Positions 1 to 8,901 of a stretch of 64,000 bases of DNA are shown one piece after another. Both the position numbers and the translations under genes were made by a program. The stretch is from the NCBI RefSeq assembly GCF_004307455.1, contig NZ_SEWX01000006.1:59973-123972 (forward strand), read 5' to 3'. The notes beneath the pieces were generated by a model, which saw only the letters and a program-made list of their open reading frames with translations, did not search any database and had not been told where the DNA came from. Within the stretch, counting starts at the first letter, position 1; each line of letters starts with the position of its first letter. The stretch comes from Aquirufa nivalisilvae. GTDB taxonomy: Bacteria > Bacteroidota > Bacteroidia > Cytophagales > Spirosomataceae.

Positions 1-336
1 TTGTGGGTATTCTGGATCCCAATAATCTACAACTGGTGCGGGATTACCAGCTTGCAAAGAATCGAAATCCACTACTTTTTGAATAACGGACCAAGTTTTT
101 CCTCCATCTTTACTAAGCTTGGAAACGATATCTATATTTCCAAAATCAGCTGCACTACCCTTTCTACCTTCTGCAAAAGCCAATAACTCACCATGTGGAA
201 GCTTAATAATTGCAGGAATGCGATAACTGGCATACGTATCTTGGCCAGATTGAAATACTGTTACTCTCTCCGACTTTTGAGCAAAAAGTCCCCAAGAAAA
301 TAAACTTAAAGTAGATAAAATGAGTGATGCTTTCAT
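1..336 (-). CDS. Secreted sialidase (exo-alpha-sialidase), 3' part outside window
   Basis: The minus strand is open from an ATG at 336 to the window edge (112 codons), so only the N-terminal part is present. It starts with a hydrophobic signal peptide ending around LFAQ. Mature residues show the YRIPAI motif, equivalent to the sialidase F/YRIP arginine motif, then LLAFAEGR and an Asp box of the form SKDGGKTW, the hallmark of BNR-repeat sialidases. Family knowledge: these enzymes remove terminal sialic acids from glycans in the periplasm or outside the cell. Other BNR glycosidases share the Asp box, but YRIP followed by FAEGR argues for a sialidase. The gene is divergent from mscL. Confidence 0.8.
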   Translation of the reverse strand, partial: MKASLILSTLSLFSWGLFAQKSERVTVFQSGQDTYASYRIPAIIKLPHGELLAFAEGRKGSAADFGNIDIVSKLSKDGGKTWSVIQKVVDFDSLQAGNPAPVVDYWDPEYPQ

Positions 337-354
337 GGCTAAGAACGATAAAAT

Positions 355-362
355 CAAATTTA
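355..362 (-). promoter_or_regulatory. Possible -7 box (TAAATTTG) for the sialidase gene
   Basis: TAAATTTG matches the Bacteroidetes TAnnTTTG -7 consensus and lies about 20 bases upstream of the sialidase ATG. No TTG at the usual -33 spacing is obvious, so this is a weak call. Confidence 0.25.
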
Positions 363-559
363 CTCATTTATTGCAAAGAAATTTGTTTTGAAACAATTTC
401 AAGCAAGCGATTGAAATTTAAAAAAAAATCAAGTATTTGGAGAGTAATTCGGTTAAATCGACCCATGTACTTGAGATTTATATCTCATAACGTTGGTATA
501 TCAAACGAATTGCTTCAAATTCCTTGTTTCCTACTAATTCCAAATTAAAACCATTCACT

Positions 560-913
560 ATGAGTATTATCAAAGAGTTCAAAGAATTTGCCATGAAAGG
601 CAGCCTTATTGAAATTTCCGTTGCCTTCATCATGGGAGCTGCATTTGGTAAGGTCACAACTGCATTGATTGACGGGGTCATTATGCCTATTGTTGGAGAA
701 CTTACCACAGGAGTTGATTTCAAAGCCATGAAATATGTCCTCCGAGAAGCTCAATATGATGCCAGTGGCAAAATCCTTTCTCCAGAAAACGCCATTCAAT
801 ACGGTAACTTCATCACAATTTTTATCGACTTTATTTTAGTCGCTTTTGTGATGTTTTTACTTATTAAAATGACCAATCGCTTTAAATCTTCCGAGGAAAA
901 AGCGAGCGAATAA
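560..913 (+). CDS. mscL: Large-conductance mechanosensitive channel MscL
   Basis: The 117-aa product starts MSIIKEFKEFAMKG, which matches the amphipathic N-terminus of MscL. A first membrane helix (about residues 14-40, with the pore motif AFGKVTTALIDGVIMP), a periplasmic loop and a second helix (about 75-100, ITIFIDFILVAFVMFLL) follow, then a charged C-terminus. MscL is a homopentameric inner-membrane emergency valve that opens under hypo-osmotic stress. An in-frame upstream start at 524 exists, but the conserved MscL N-terminus fixes the start at 560. It converges with lpd, leaving one base between the stop codons and hence no separate terminator. Length is slightly short for the family (usually 120-140). 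Confidence 0.95.
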   Translation: MSIIKEFKEFAMKGSLIEISVAFIMGAAFGKVTTALIDGVIMPIVGELTTGVDFKAMKYVLREAQYDASGKILSPENAIQYGNFITIFIDFILVAFVMFLLIKMTNRFKSSEEKASE

Positions 914-914
914 A

Positions 915-2321
915 TTAGGCGTGAATCGCGCGTTTGCTGGTAGCAGCTAAACAAGCTTCCTTCATAGCTTCCGTGTAGGTAGGATGGGCATGTGACATAC
1001 GTGCCACATCTTCCGCACTGGCTCTGAATTCCATCGCAACAACGGCTTCCGCTATCATATCGGCTGCACGAGCACCAATGATATGAACTCCTAAAATTTC
1101 ATCTGTTTTGGCATCAGCCAAAACCTTTACTAAACCATCCACATCCATGGAAGCTACGGCACGTCCCAAAGCTTTAAATGGAAAAGATCCATCTTTATAG
1201 GCTATACCGGCGGCTTTAAGTTCTTGTTCTGTTTTACCAACAGAAGCTACTTCAGGCCAAGTATAAACAACACCTGGAATCAAATTATAATTAATATGCG
1301 GCTTTTGACCAGCAATTACTTCAGCAACAAATACTCCTTCTTCCTCTGCCTTGTGGGCTAACATAGCACCACGAATCAAATCCCCAATGGCATAAATACC
1401 TGGAACTGAAGTTTGTAAGGTATGTTCATCTACTGCAATTCTTCCACGCTCATCCGCTTGCAATCCAGCTGCAGCTAGATTTAAACCTTCGGTATATGGT
1501 TTACGACCAATACATACCAAACAATAATCTCCTTTAATTTCTACTTCTTCTCCAGCGGCATTTTTCGCTTTAACCACAACTTCTTTACCTTTATTTTCTG
1601 TCCCAGTAACTTGGTGAGAGAAATAAAAATCAGCCCCTAACTTCGCAATTGACTTTTGCAATTCCTTTCCCATCGTTCTATCCATGGTTGGAATCATGCC
1701 ATCAGCATATTCCACAAAACTAACTTTAGAACCTAAACGAGCATATACAGAACCTAATTCAGCACCAATAACTCCTGCACCAATAACAATCAGATGCTTA
1801 GGTATTTCCTTCAGCTTTAAAGCTTCAGTGGATGTGATAATTCGAGTTTTATCTACTGAAATAAATGGCAAATTGGTTGGTTTTGAACCCGTTGCCACTA
1901 TAATATTTTTAGCACTTAGTAATTCTTCTTTTCCATCTGCTTGAGATACTTTTACCACTTTAGCACTTTCGAAAGAACCCAAACCGTGAAATACCGATAC
2001 CTTATTTTTCTTCATCAAAAATGAAATACCGCCATTCATTTTTTCGACCACACCTGCTTTTCTAGCAATCATTTTTTCCAAATCTACCTTTGGCTTTCCA
2101 CCCACAATTCCATGCTCTTCAAAATGATGAATGGCATTATAATAGTGTTCCGAAGAATCTAAAAGAGCTTTGGAAGGAATACAACCTACATTTAAGCAGG
2201 TACCACCCATAACAGCATATTTTTCAATTATGGCGGTTTTAAATCCTAATTGTGCCGCACGAATAGCTGCAACATAACCACCAGGACCAGAACCAATAAC
2301 GACAACATCAAATTCTAACAT
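915..2321 (-). CDS. lpdA: Dihydrolipoyl dehydrogenase (E3)
   Basis: 468-aa flavoprotein disulfide reductase that reoxidises the dihydrolipoyl arm of 2-oxo acid dehydrogenase complexes with NAD+. Visible: the FAD-binding GSGPGG near residue 10, the redox pair in GGTCLNVGCIPSK (Cys42/Cys47), a second nucleotide-binding GAGVIGAELGS, an ATG-type FAD loop (VATGSKP), and the C-terminal catalytic HAHPT (His446) with a downstream Glu. It lies downstream of odhB in the sucA-odhB-lpd cluster, so it most likely serves 2-oxoglutarate dehydrogenase, although E3 is often shared between complexes. A terminator-like hairpin separates it from odhB, so part of its expression may be independent. Confidence 0.95.
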   Translation of the reverse strand: MLEFDVVVIGSGPGGYVAAIRAAQLGFKTAIIEKYAVMGGTCLNVGCIPSKALLDSSEHYYNAIHHFEEHGIVGGKPKVDLEKMIARKAGVVEKMNGGISFLMKKNKVSVFHGLGSFESAKVVKVSQADGKEELLSAKNIIVATGSKPTNLPFISVDKTRIITSTEALKLKEIPKHLIVIGAGVIGAELGSVYARLGSKVSFVEYADGMIPTMDRTMGKELQKSIAKLGADFYFSHQVTGTENKGKEVVVKAKNAAGEEVEIKGDYCLVCIGRKPYTEGLNLAAAGLQADERGRIAVDEHTLQTSVPGIYAIGDLIRGAMLAHKAEEEGVFVAEVIAGQKPHINYNLIPGVVYTWPEVASVGKTEQELKAAGIAYKDGSFPFKALGRAVASMDVDGLVKVLADAKTDEILGVHIIGARAADMIAEAVVAMEFRASAEDVARMSHAHPTYTEAMKEACLAATSKRAIHA

Positions 2322-2330
2322 AAGGCAATG

Positions 2331-2362
2331 GAAAAAAGGAATAGGCCCCTAAAGGCCTATTC
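2331..2362 (-). terminator. Terminator-like hairpin between odhB and lpd
   Basis: Read on the minus strand, a perfect 9-bp stem (GAATAGGCC / GGCCTATTC) with a 6-base loop is followed at once by C and a run of six T. It lies in the 47-base gap between the odhB stop and the lpd start. It has the form of an intrinsic terminator or attenuator and would lower read-through into lpd. Confidence 0.7.
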
Positions 2363-2368
2363 ACGTTG

Positions 2369-3928
2369 TTAAATATCTAATAATAAACGAGCAGGGTCTT
2401 CCAACAACTGCTTCACACGTACTAAGAAGCTTACCGACTCACGACCGTCAATAATACGGTGGTCATACGATAGAGCCAAGTACATCATAGGTCTAATCAC
2501 AATTTGGCCATCCACTACTACTGGACGCTCCACGATATTGTGCATACCCAAAATAGCCACTTGCGGGGCATTGATGATTGGAGTTGACATCATCGATCCA
2601 AATACACCACCATTGGTGATAGTAAATGTTCCACCAGTCATTTCTTCCAAACTCAATTTATTATCACGCGCCTTAACAGCTAAACGAACCACTTCTGATT
2701 CGATTCCAGCAAGACTCAAATTCTCTGCATTACGAATAACCGGCACCACCAAACCCTTAGGTGCAGAAACTGCAATGGAAATATCACAGAAATCATGGAA
2801 AACCATTTCATCCCCATCAATTTTTGCATTGACAGAAGGGAATTCCTTCAAGGCTACACATACAGCCTTCGTAAAGAAGGACATAAAGCCTAATCCTACT
2901 CCATGCTTTTCTTTAAACTTATCTTTGTATTTAGATCTCAAATCCATGACCGGTTTCATGTCTACCTCATTGAAGGTAGTTAACATGGCCGTTTCATTTT
3001 TTACGGCTACCAATCGACGAGCTACTGTTTTACGCAATGAGCTCATTTTTTCACGGCGAGAACCACGTGCATCAGAAGCACTAGCTGGAGCTGAAGATGC
3101 TGCTGGTGCAGGCGTTGCTGTTACCGGTGCAGCTGCAACTGGCTGTGCATTTTGTGCATCATCCTTCGTAATTCTTCCGCCAACACCCGTTCCTGCTACT
3201 TGCGAAGCAGCAATTCCTTTTTCATCCAAAATTTTAGCTGCTGCTGGAGAAGGATGACCGGCTGCATAAGATTCACCAGAGACAGGAGCTGCAACAGGTG
3301 CAGCAACGTTGGCAGTTGGTGGAGTTACTGCAGCTTGAGGAGTTGTTGCACCCGCCCCAACGGTAATAGTTGCCAAAATGCCACCTATAGGTACTACAGC
3401 ACCTGACTCAGCTATAATTTGTAATACACCTGCTGATTCAGCTGGCAATTCAAAAGTCGCTTTATCTGATTCTAATTCACATAAAACTTCATCTAAGGCA
3501 ACGGTATCTCCTGATTTTTTATTCCAAACAGAAACAGTCACCTCTGTAATTGATTCTCCCACAGGAGGAACCTTTACTTCCAATACTTTGCTTTCTGCCG
3601 AAGGAGCCGTTGGTGCAGCAGCTACTGGCGCAGGAGCAGGACTGTCTGCTGCTACAACTGCTGGAGCTGGTGCCGGTGCAGTTGCTTGAGCACCAACCAC
3701 CTCAATGGTACAAATTACAGCACCAATAGGTAAAACATCACCTTCTTTCGCTACAATGTGTAAAATCCCTTCTGCTTCTGCAGGCAATTCAAAAGTTGCC
3801 TTGTCTGACTCCAATTCACAAAGAACTTCATCCAACTTCACGACATCACCCTCTTTCTTATTCCAAGTAGCAACGGTAACTTCCGTAATCGATTCGCCCA
3901 CAGCGGGCACTTTCATTTCTATGGCCAT
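2369..3928 (-). CDS. odhB: 2-oxoglutarate dehydrogenase E2, dihydrolipoyllysine succinyltransferase, two lipoyl domains
   Basis: 519 aa. Transfers succinyl groups from lipoamide to CoA in the TCA cycle. Domains in order: lipoyl domain 1 (residues 1-78, lipoyl-Lys43 in [10 protein letters not shown]); Ala/Pro linker; lipoyl domain 2 (about 115-192, Lys156 in the same motif); a second Ala/Pro linker; E3-binding peripheral domain (about 226-260, [12 protein letters not shown]); and the catalytic domain (about 290-519) with SYDHRIIDG (His490, Asp494). E. coli SucB has a single lipoyl domain, so the duplicated domain is a variant. The neighbouring sucA makes the succinyltransferase assignment secure over acetyltransferase. 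The gap to sucA is only 22 bases. Confidence 0.94.
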   Translation of the reverse strand: MAIEMKVPAVGESITEVTVATWNKKEGDVVKLDEVLCELESDKATFELPAEAEGILHIVAKEGDVLPIGAVICTIEVVGAQATAPAPAPAVVAADSPAPAPVAAAPTAPSAESKVLEVKVPPVGESITEVTVSVWNKKSGDTVALDEVLCELESDKATFELPAESAGVLQIIAESGAVVPIGGILATITVGAGATTPQAAVTPPTANVAAPVAAPVSGESYAAGHPSPAAAKILDEKGIAASQVAGTGVGGRITKDDAQNAQPVAAAPVTATPAPAASSAPASASDARGSRREKMSSLRKTVARRLVAVKNETAMLTTFNEVDMKPVMDLRSKYKDKFKEKHGVGLGFMSFFTKAVCVALKEFPSVNAKIDGDEMVFHDFCDISIAVSAPKGLVVPVIRNAENLSLAGIESEVVRLAVKARDNKLSLEEMTGGTFTITNGGVFGSMMSTPIINAPQVAILGMHNIVERPVVVDGQIVIRPMMYLALSYDHRIIDGRESVSFLVRVKQLLEDPARLLLDI

Positions 3929-3950
3929 TGTTGTTCGGCTTTTGTTTTAA

Positions 3951-6680
3951 TTATTCAAATGCTTTATTAACTAAGGCAGCCTGCTCTTCAGCATGCACCT
4001 TTAAGAATCCTGTGGCAGGAGATGCACTTTTCTTACGTGCAACCAATCCCTTGAATTTAGACCAACCAAATTCACGTATGATGTATGACCAATAACCCAT
4101 ATTCTCTGGTTCTTCTTGGACAAAATACACATCTGCATTTTTATATTGAGCTAATTCCTTTTCAATCTGCGCGGTAGGTAGCGGATGTAACTGTTCGATA
4201 CGAATAATCGCTACATCTTTTCGAGCATCTTTTTCTTGTTTTTCTAACAAGTCGAAATACACTTTTCCGCTACATAATAACACTTTTTTAACCTTCGCTT
4301 TTTCTGCATAAGCATCTCCAATCACTTCTTGGAATTTACCTTTAGTAAATGCCTCTAGCGGAGAAACCACTTTAGGATGACGGAAAATAGATTTTGGCGA
4401 CATCACGACCAATGGCTTACGGAATTCCCAAGATAATTGGCGGCGCAATGCATGGAAAATATTAGCCGGTGTAGTTAAATTGGCTACAACCATGTTATTC
4501 TCTGAAGCTAATTGCAAGAAACGCTCTGGACGAGCATTCGAGTGCTCTGGTCCTTGACCTTCATATCCATGAGGCAAGAGCATCACTAAACCATTCTGTG
4601 TTCCCCATTTAGATTCATGTGAACTGACAAATTGGTCGATCATTGTTTGAGCACCATTTGCAAAATCACCAAACTGAGCTTCCCAAATCACCAATGCATC
4701 TGGATTAGCTAAGGCATAACCAAATTCAAACCCTAAAACACCGTATTCTGAAAGCAAAGAGTTAAAGATTTGCATCTTCTCTTGACCTTCTTTAATATGA
4801 TCTAAATTGCAATAATTATTGTTCGTATTTGCATCATGCAATACAGCATGACGGTGAGAGAATGTACCACGTTGAACATCTTGTCCGGATAAACGAACCG
4901 TTTTTCCTTCAGCCAAAATTGAGCCATAAGCTAATAACTCAGCCGTTGCCCAATTCAATTCTCCTTTCTCAAAAAAGGTCTTACGATCGGATATTACTTT
5001 TTCAATTTGTTTCAAAGCTACAAATCCTGCAGGCAAAGAAGTAATTGCCTTCGCAACCAAATCAATTGTCGCTTTGGTAATTGCCGTGTTTGGCGAAGAA
5101 GCAAAATCATCTGCTTTAGAGAAACGTAAGTTAGACCACTTATTATCCAATTTTAAAGGAACATAAGGAGGTTTTACTTTTTGCTTTACCATATCCAAAC
5201 GAGCTTGCAATTCTGCTTTAAATTCAGAATCCATTTGGCTAGCTAATTGGGCATCGATATCACCACGCTTGATTAATGTTTGCGTGTAAATTTCTCTTGG
5301 ATTAGGGTGATTGGTAATGTTCGCATATAAAGTAGGCTGCGTAAAACGCGGCTCATCCGACTCATTGTGACCATTTCTACGGTAACAAACCATATCCACA
5401 AACACATCACGCCCAAACTCTTGACGGAATTCAGCCGCCATGCGCGACACAAATACAACGGCTTCTGGATCATCTCCATTCACATGGAATACAGGAGCAT
5501 CAATGATTTTAGCCACATCGGTACAGTAAATAGCCGAACGTGCATCTTCAAAATCCGTTGTGAATCCCACTTGATTATTAATCACAAAGTGAATGGTTCC
5601 ACCCGTAGAATAACCTTTCAATTTGGCCATTTGAGTTACCTCATATACAATCCCTTGGCCTGCTAGAGCCGCATCACCATGAATCAAAATAGGCAATACC
5701 TGAGAGTAATCCCCCTCATAATGAGCATCTGCACTAGCCCGACAAAAGCCTTCAACCAAAGGGTTAACTGCCTCTAAATGAGAAGGATTGGGCGCTAATT
5801 TCAATGTAATTTCATTTCCATTAGGGCTTGTATGCTGACTGGAATAACCTAAATGGTATTTCACATCACCATCTCCATGAATCTGATCTGGTACATTTCC
5901 TTCAAATCCATCAAAAATAGCCTCGTAAGATTTATGCATGATATTAGCCAGCACGTTCAAACGGCCACGGTGAGCCATTCCAATCATCGCTTGCTTCACA
6001 CCAAAATCAGCAGCTTTATTAATAATAGCATCTAAACCAGCTATCGTACTTTCGCCTCCTTCTAATCCAAAACGCTTTTGACCTAAATATTTGGTCCCTA
6101 AGAAGTTTTCAAATACTACTGCCTCATTCAGCTTTTGTAGAATCTGCTTTTTCTCTTCAATAGAAGGCATGAAAGACAATGCCTCTTTTTCAATTTTATT
6201 TCGTAACCACTCCTTAACTCGAACCTCACGTATATACGAATACTCAAATCCAATTGATCCCGCATACACTTTCTCCAATACTTCACATATCTTACGTAAA
6301 GTAGCTGGACCTATTCCCAAAAAACTACCTGCTTGAAAAACTGTATCTAAATCAGCCTCCGAAAGCGAATAATCCTTAATCTCCAAACGTGGTTGACGAT
6401 CTTTACGATCACGCACTGGGTTGGTCTTGGAAAGTAAATGTCCTCTGGAACGAAATGCCTTAATCAAGCTGATAACGGACATTTCTTTTTGAACATGCGA
6501 AGAATCTAAGGCAGCACCTGAAGGCGAAGCGCCTTCTCCTTGCCAAGTTTGAGCAAACTCAAACCCCTTGAAAAAATCTCTCCAAGAACTGTCTACTGAA
6601 TTGGGGTCAACTCTATACGCATCAAACAAGTCAGAAATAACTTGTGTATCAGCATTGGCAACGTAGGAAAATGAATCCAT
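3951..6680 (-). CDS. sucA: 2-oxoglutarate dehydrogenase E1 component
   Basis: 909-aa thiamine-diphosphate enzyme that decarboxylates 2-oxoglutarate and succinylates the E2 lipoyl arm. Visible are the N-terminal E1o helix (about residues 1-40, SYVANADTQVISDLFDAYR), the active-site region GMAHRGRLNVLANI, the ThDP/Mg binding segment around HINGDDPEA-type sequence (FHVNGDDPEAV) and YRRNGHNESDEP, plus the C-terminal transketolase half with RGTFSHRHAV and EAQFGDFANGAQ. Length is normal for the family. First gene of a minus-strand cluster with odhB and lpd; transcription probably starts in the 246-base gap after the porP-like gene. Confidence 0.96.
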   Translation of the reverse strand: MDSFSYVANADTQVISDLFDAYRVDPNSVDSSWRDFFKGFEFAQTWQGEGASPSGAALDSSHVQKEMSVISLIKAFRSRGHLLSKTNPVRDRKDRQPRLEIKDYSLSEADLDTVFQAGSFLGIGPATLRKICEVLEKVYAGSIGFEYSYIREVRVKEWLRNKIEKEALSFMPSIEEKKQILQKLNEAVVFENFLGTKYLGQKRFGLEGGESTIAGLDAIINKAADFGVKQAMIGMAHRGRLNVLANIMHKSYEAIFDGFEGNVPDQIHGDGDVKYHLGYSSQHTSPNGNEITLKLAPNPSHLEAVNPLVEGFCRASADAHYEGDYSQVLPILIHGDAALAGQGIVYEVTQMAKLKGYSTGGTIHFVINNQVGFTTDFEDARSAIYCTDVAKIIDAPVFHVNGDDPEAVVFVSRMAAEFRQEFGRDVFVDMVCYRRNGHNESDEPRFTQPTLYANITNHPNPREIYTQTLIKRGDIDAQLASQMDSEFKAELQARLDMVKQKVKPPYVPLKLDNKWSNLRFSKADDFASSPNTAITKATIDLVAKAITSLPAGFVALKQIEKVISDRKTFFEKGELNWATAELLAYGSILAEGKTVRLSGQDVQRGTFSHRHAVLHDANTNNNYCNLDHIKEGQEKMQIFNSLLSEYGVLGFEFGYALANPDALVIWEAQFGDFANGAQTMIDQFVSSHESKWGTQNGLVMLLPHGYEGQGPEHSNARPERFLQLASENNMVVANLTTPANIFHALRRQLSWEFRKPLVVMSPKSIFRHPKVVSPLEAFTKGKFQEVIGDAYAEKAKVKKVLLCSGKVYFDLLEKQEKDARKDVAIIRIEQLHPLPTAQIEKELAQYKNADVYFVQEEPENMGYWSYIIREFGWSKFKGLVARKKSASPATGFLKVHAEEQAALVNKAFE

Positions 6681-6926
6681 AATGTAAAATCTGGCCTATA
6701 ATCCAGAAAAGTTTCAAACGTTATTGATTGGTTAAATTTAATTATTCTTGTCTAAAAAAATCTTCGCAATTTACGAAGGGGATTATAATTATCCCCAAAA
6801 AAATTGGGGTTTTTTCCCGTTTGGAGCACAAATTTCCAAGGATTTATGACTCATCTACCTATGTCAAAAAAAATCTTTATATTTTATTATTATATCTACG
6901 GATAATCAAATTATTTACAACAATAC

Positions 6927-7862
6927 CTAAGGTCTAAAATTAGCAATCTTTCCATTCCCTAAATCAATCTCATATCTCATGAAAATTTGATGGTAAGCAG
7001 AGACCGCTGTTTGGACCGTACTCGTGCCCGTATTGGTTGTACCCGGAGCATAATACACCGAGTTTTTTCCTAAAAAATCATAGGCATACCCCACTCTGAA
7101 ATTTCTCCCAAACGGCACTTCTACACTTCCTAACAATGCCTCATTGGAAAATTCAGATCCCGTATTTTGCCACCAAATACCTACACCTACTTTTTCTTGC
7201 CACCAAAATACAGCATTCAAATCGATTCTAGTTTCAGAATACTGATGCCGCATTAAAGCTCCCAATTTCAACAAATTACCTTGTCCCGGTTCCAATTGAT
7301 AGCCAATTTTAGCATATACAGGATTAGGATTGGTCCATTCCAAACTCCGTAAACTTTGTGTAGGTCTACTCAGCCCTAATTCCAGTCGGTCATATTGATA
7401 AGATATACCAAAACCGATACTCCCACCAAACTCAGATGTTCCGCTCTTTCCCAAAACTGGATATTGATTCAATCCTAAATTAAGTCCCAATTGAAGCCCC
7501 TGCCCTTTTCCAACAATAAATCGCTTGGCTACTAATCCCGCCAAACCTAAATTAGCCGCAATTCCTCCACCTAATGGCCCATAAGATTGATCCGTATTAT
7601 ATGCTAAAAAACCTATTCCCCATTTCTCTTGTCGAATTGGCATATCAAAACTAAAATATTGCTGCGAGGATGTGGCCCCACCTGTTTGTTGAAACAAAGG
7701 TTTTTTTCGAAAGATCCCAGTTATAGAAGCTACTCCTTTTCCTCCTGCATCTGCAGGATTAATGGACAAAGGAATAAAAGGATAAACCATGCGCAATGAT
7801 TCTTGCTGAGCCCAGAGAGAAACGGTACAAAAACACAAAAATCCAAGCAAAATATGACGCAT
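6927..7862 (-). CDS. PorP/SprF family type IX secretion system outer-membrane protein
   Basis: 311 aa with a signal peptide (cleavage near LWAQ) and then the typical PorP/SprF start: a Phe/Pro-rich stretch, SINPADAGG, and IFRKKPLFQ. Alternating beta-strand-like segments fill the rest, as in an outer-membrane barrel. Family knowledge: PorP/SprF proteins associate with the T9SS and with delivery or anchoring of particular surface proteins, often those with CHU_C type B domains. Three such cargo genes lie at 44-64 kb, but this copy is not next to them. It starts 9 bases downstream of the DUF3667 gene stop, so the two are probably co-transcribed. Confidence 0.85.
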   Translation of the reverse strand: MRHILLGFLCFCTVSLWAQQESLRMVYPFIPLSINPADAGGKGVASITGIFRKKPLFQQTGGATSSQQYFSFDMPIRQEKWGIGFLAYNTDQSYGPLGGGIAANLGLAGLVAKRFIVGKGQGLQLGLNLGLNQYPVLGKSGTSEFGGSIGFGISYQYDRLELGLSRPTQSLRSLEWTNPNPVYAKIGYQLEPGQGNLLKLGALMRHQYSETRIDLNAVFWWQEKVGVGIWWQNTGSEFSNEALLGSVEVPFGRNFRVGYAYDFLGKNSVYYAPGTTNTGTSTVQTAVSAYHQIFMRYEIDLGNGKIANFRP

Positions 7863-7871
7863 AACGATAAT

Positions 7872-8816
7872 TTATAAACTAAAAAATGAAAATAGAACCA
7901 AGGATACAAACACAACAAAGACTAAAATCAATTGTAAAAAAAACGAAGCTGTAAACAATCCAATGGATCTAATCCCTTTCAATTGGTAAAAGTTTTTAAA
8001 GCTTTTATAATAAAAATAACACCAAGCAAGCATGATGAAACTTTTTACCACATCTATGAATTCCCAGTATAACGCTAATTGCACCAGATCTAATACATTT
8101 CTAAGCAACAAAACGATAAACCAACTCGTTGCCATGTGTAAGACAAATATCCCATGGTGCATGAAGTAAAAGTGTTTTCTTCGAATAAAAACTACTTGTA
8201 AAATCAAAGCTAATAATGGTATGGTCAAAAATAATACTTGGGACATCTTATGAGTCACTCCTTCATACAAAGCCTTGTAAAACTGCTTGCTCTCTGGGTA
8301 TTTTTTTTGAAGCTCGTAAAAATGAAAAATGATATTTTGAAACAGTGGAGAATCGCGCTCTGATTCAGGTTTTGCCAATTGATTTTTTTTATAGGATTGA
8401 ATCTCATTAGAATTCAAATAGGCACCTCGTTTATCCAATTTCACCTGAAAAGAAGCGACTTCAATGGCTTTCAAATCCTTGTTCAATCGGAATTGCAATG
8501 GCTGAAACACGTAAAACAAGGTCAAAAAGAAAAAGGCAGAAGTAAATAAATAAAATCGAATGGGGTGCAAATAACTGCTCCTTTTACCTAACAAATAAGC
8601 TTGAGTTAATCCTCCAGGTTGCGTAAATAGCGTTTTGCATGTTTTAAATAAGGCCCCATCAAAATGAGTAATATCTTCGACAAAATGGATTAACAAGGAC
8701 CAAAATGATTCATATGGTTCTCGGTTTTCTTGCCCACAGTGTGAACAGTAACGTGCCGTTACTTCATTTCCACAATTGAGACAATCTGTTTCACTTCGAA
8801 TGATGCTTTTCGACAT
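7872..8816 (-). CDS. DUF3667 membrane protein with N-terminal zinc ribbon
   Basis: About 314 aa. The N-terminus carries a zinc-ribbon signature CLNCGNEV...CSHCGQ, followed by a DITHFDGALFKTCKTLFTQPGG segment and four or more hydrophobic helices in the C-terminal two thirds. This is the DUF3667 arrangement, common in Bacteroidota and of unknown function. I prefer the start MSKSIIRSE at 8816; an in-frame ATG at 8840 would add eight residues. The gene is upstream of and close to the porP-like gene and divergent from htpG. Confidence 0.7.
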   Translation of the reverse strand: MSKSIIRSETDCLNCGNEVTARYCSHCGQENREPYESFWSLLIHFVEDITHFDGALFKTCKTLFTQPGGLTQAYLLGKRSSYLHPIRFYLFTSAFFFLTLFYVFQPLQFRLNKDLKAIEVASFQVKLDKRGAYLNSNEIQSYKKNQLAKPESERDSPLFQNIIFHFYELQKKYPESKQFYKALYEGVTHKMSQVLFLTIPLLALILQVVFIRRKHFYFMHHGIFVLHMATSWFIVLLLRNVLDLVQLALYWEFIDVVKSFIMLAWCYFYYKSFKNFYQLKGIRSIGLFTASFFLQLILVFVVFVSLVLFSFFSL

Positions 8817-8901
8817 AATTACTGACAATATGACACCCAAGTAATATTTGGATTCGAATTTGTTAATCCAGCATTAAATTAAAGATTTTTAATCACTCCT
8901 C

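Noticed and set aside
6793..6815. Hairpin CCCCAA-loop-TTGGGG followed by six T on the plus strand
   Set aside because: Its T-run suits a plus-strand terminator, but no plus-strand gene ends there. On the minus strand, where it could serve the porP-like gene, the tail is poor. Left as undecided.
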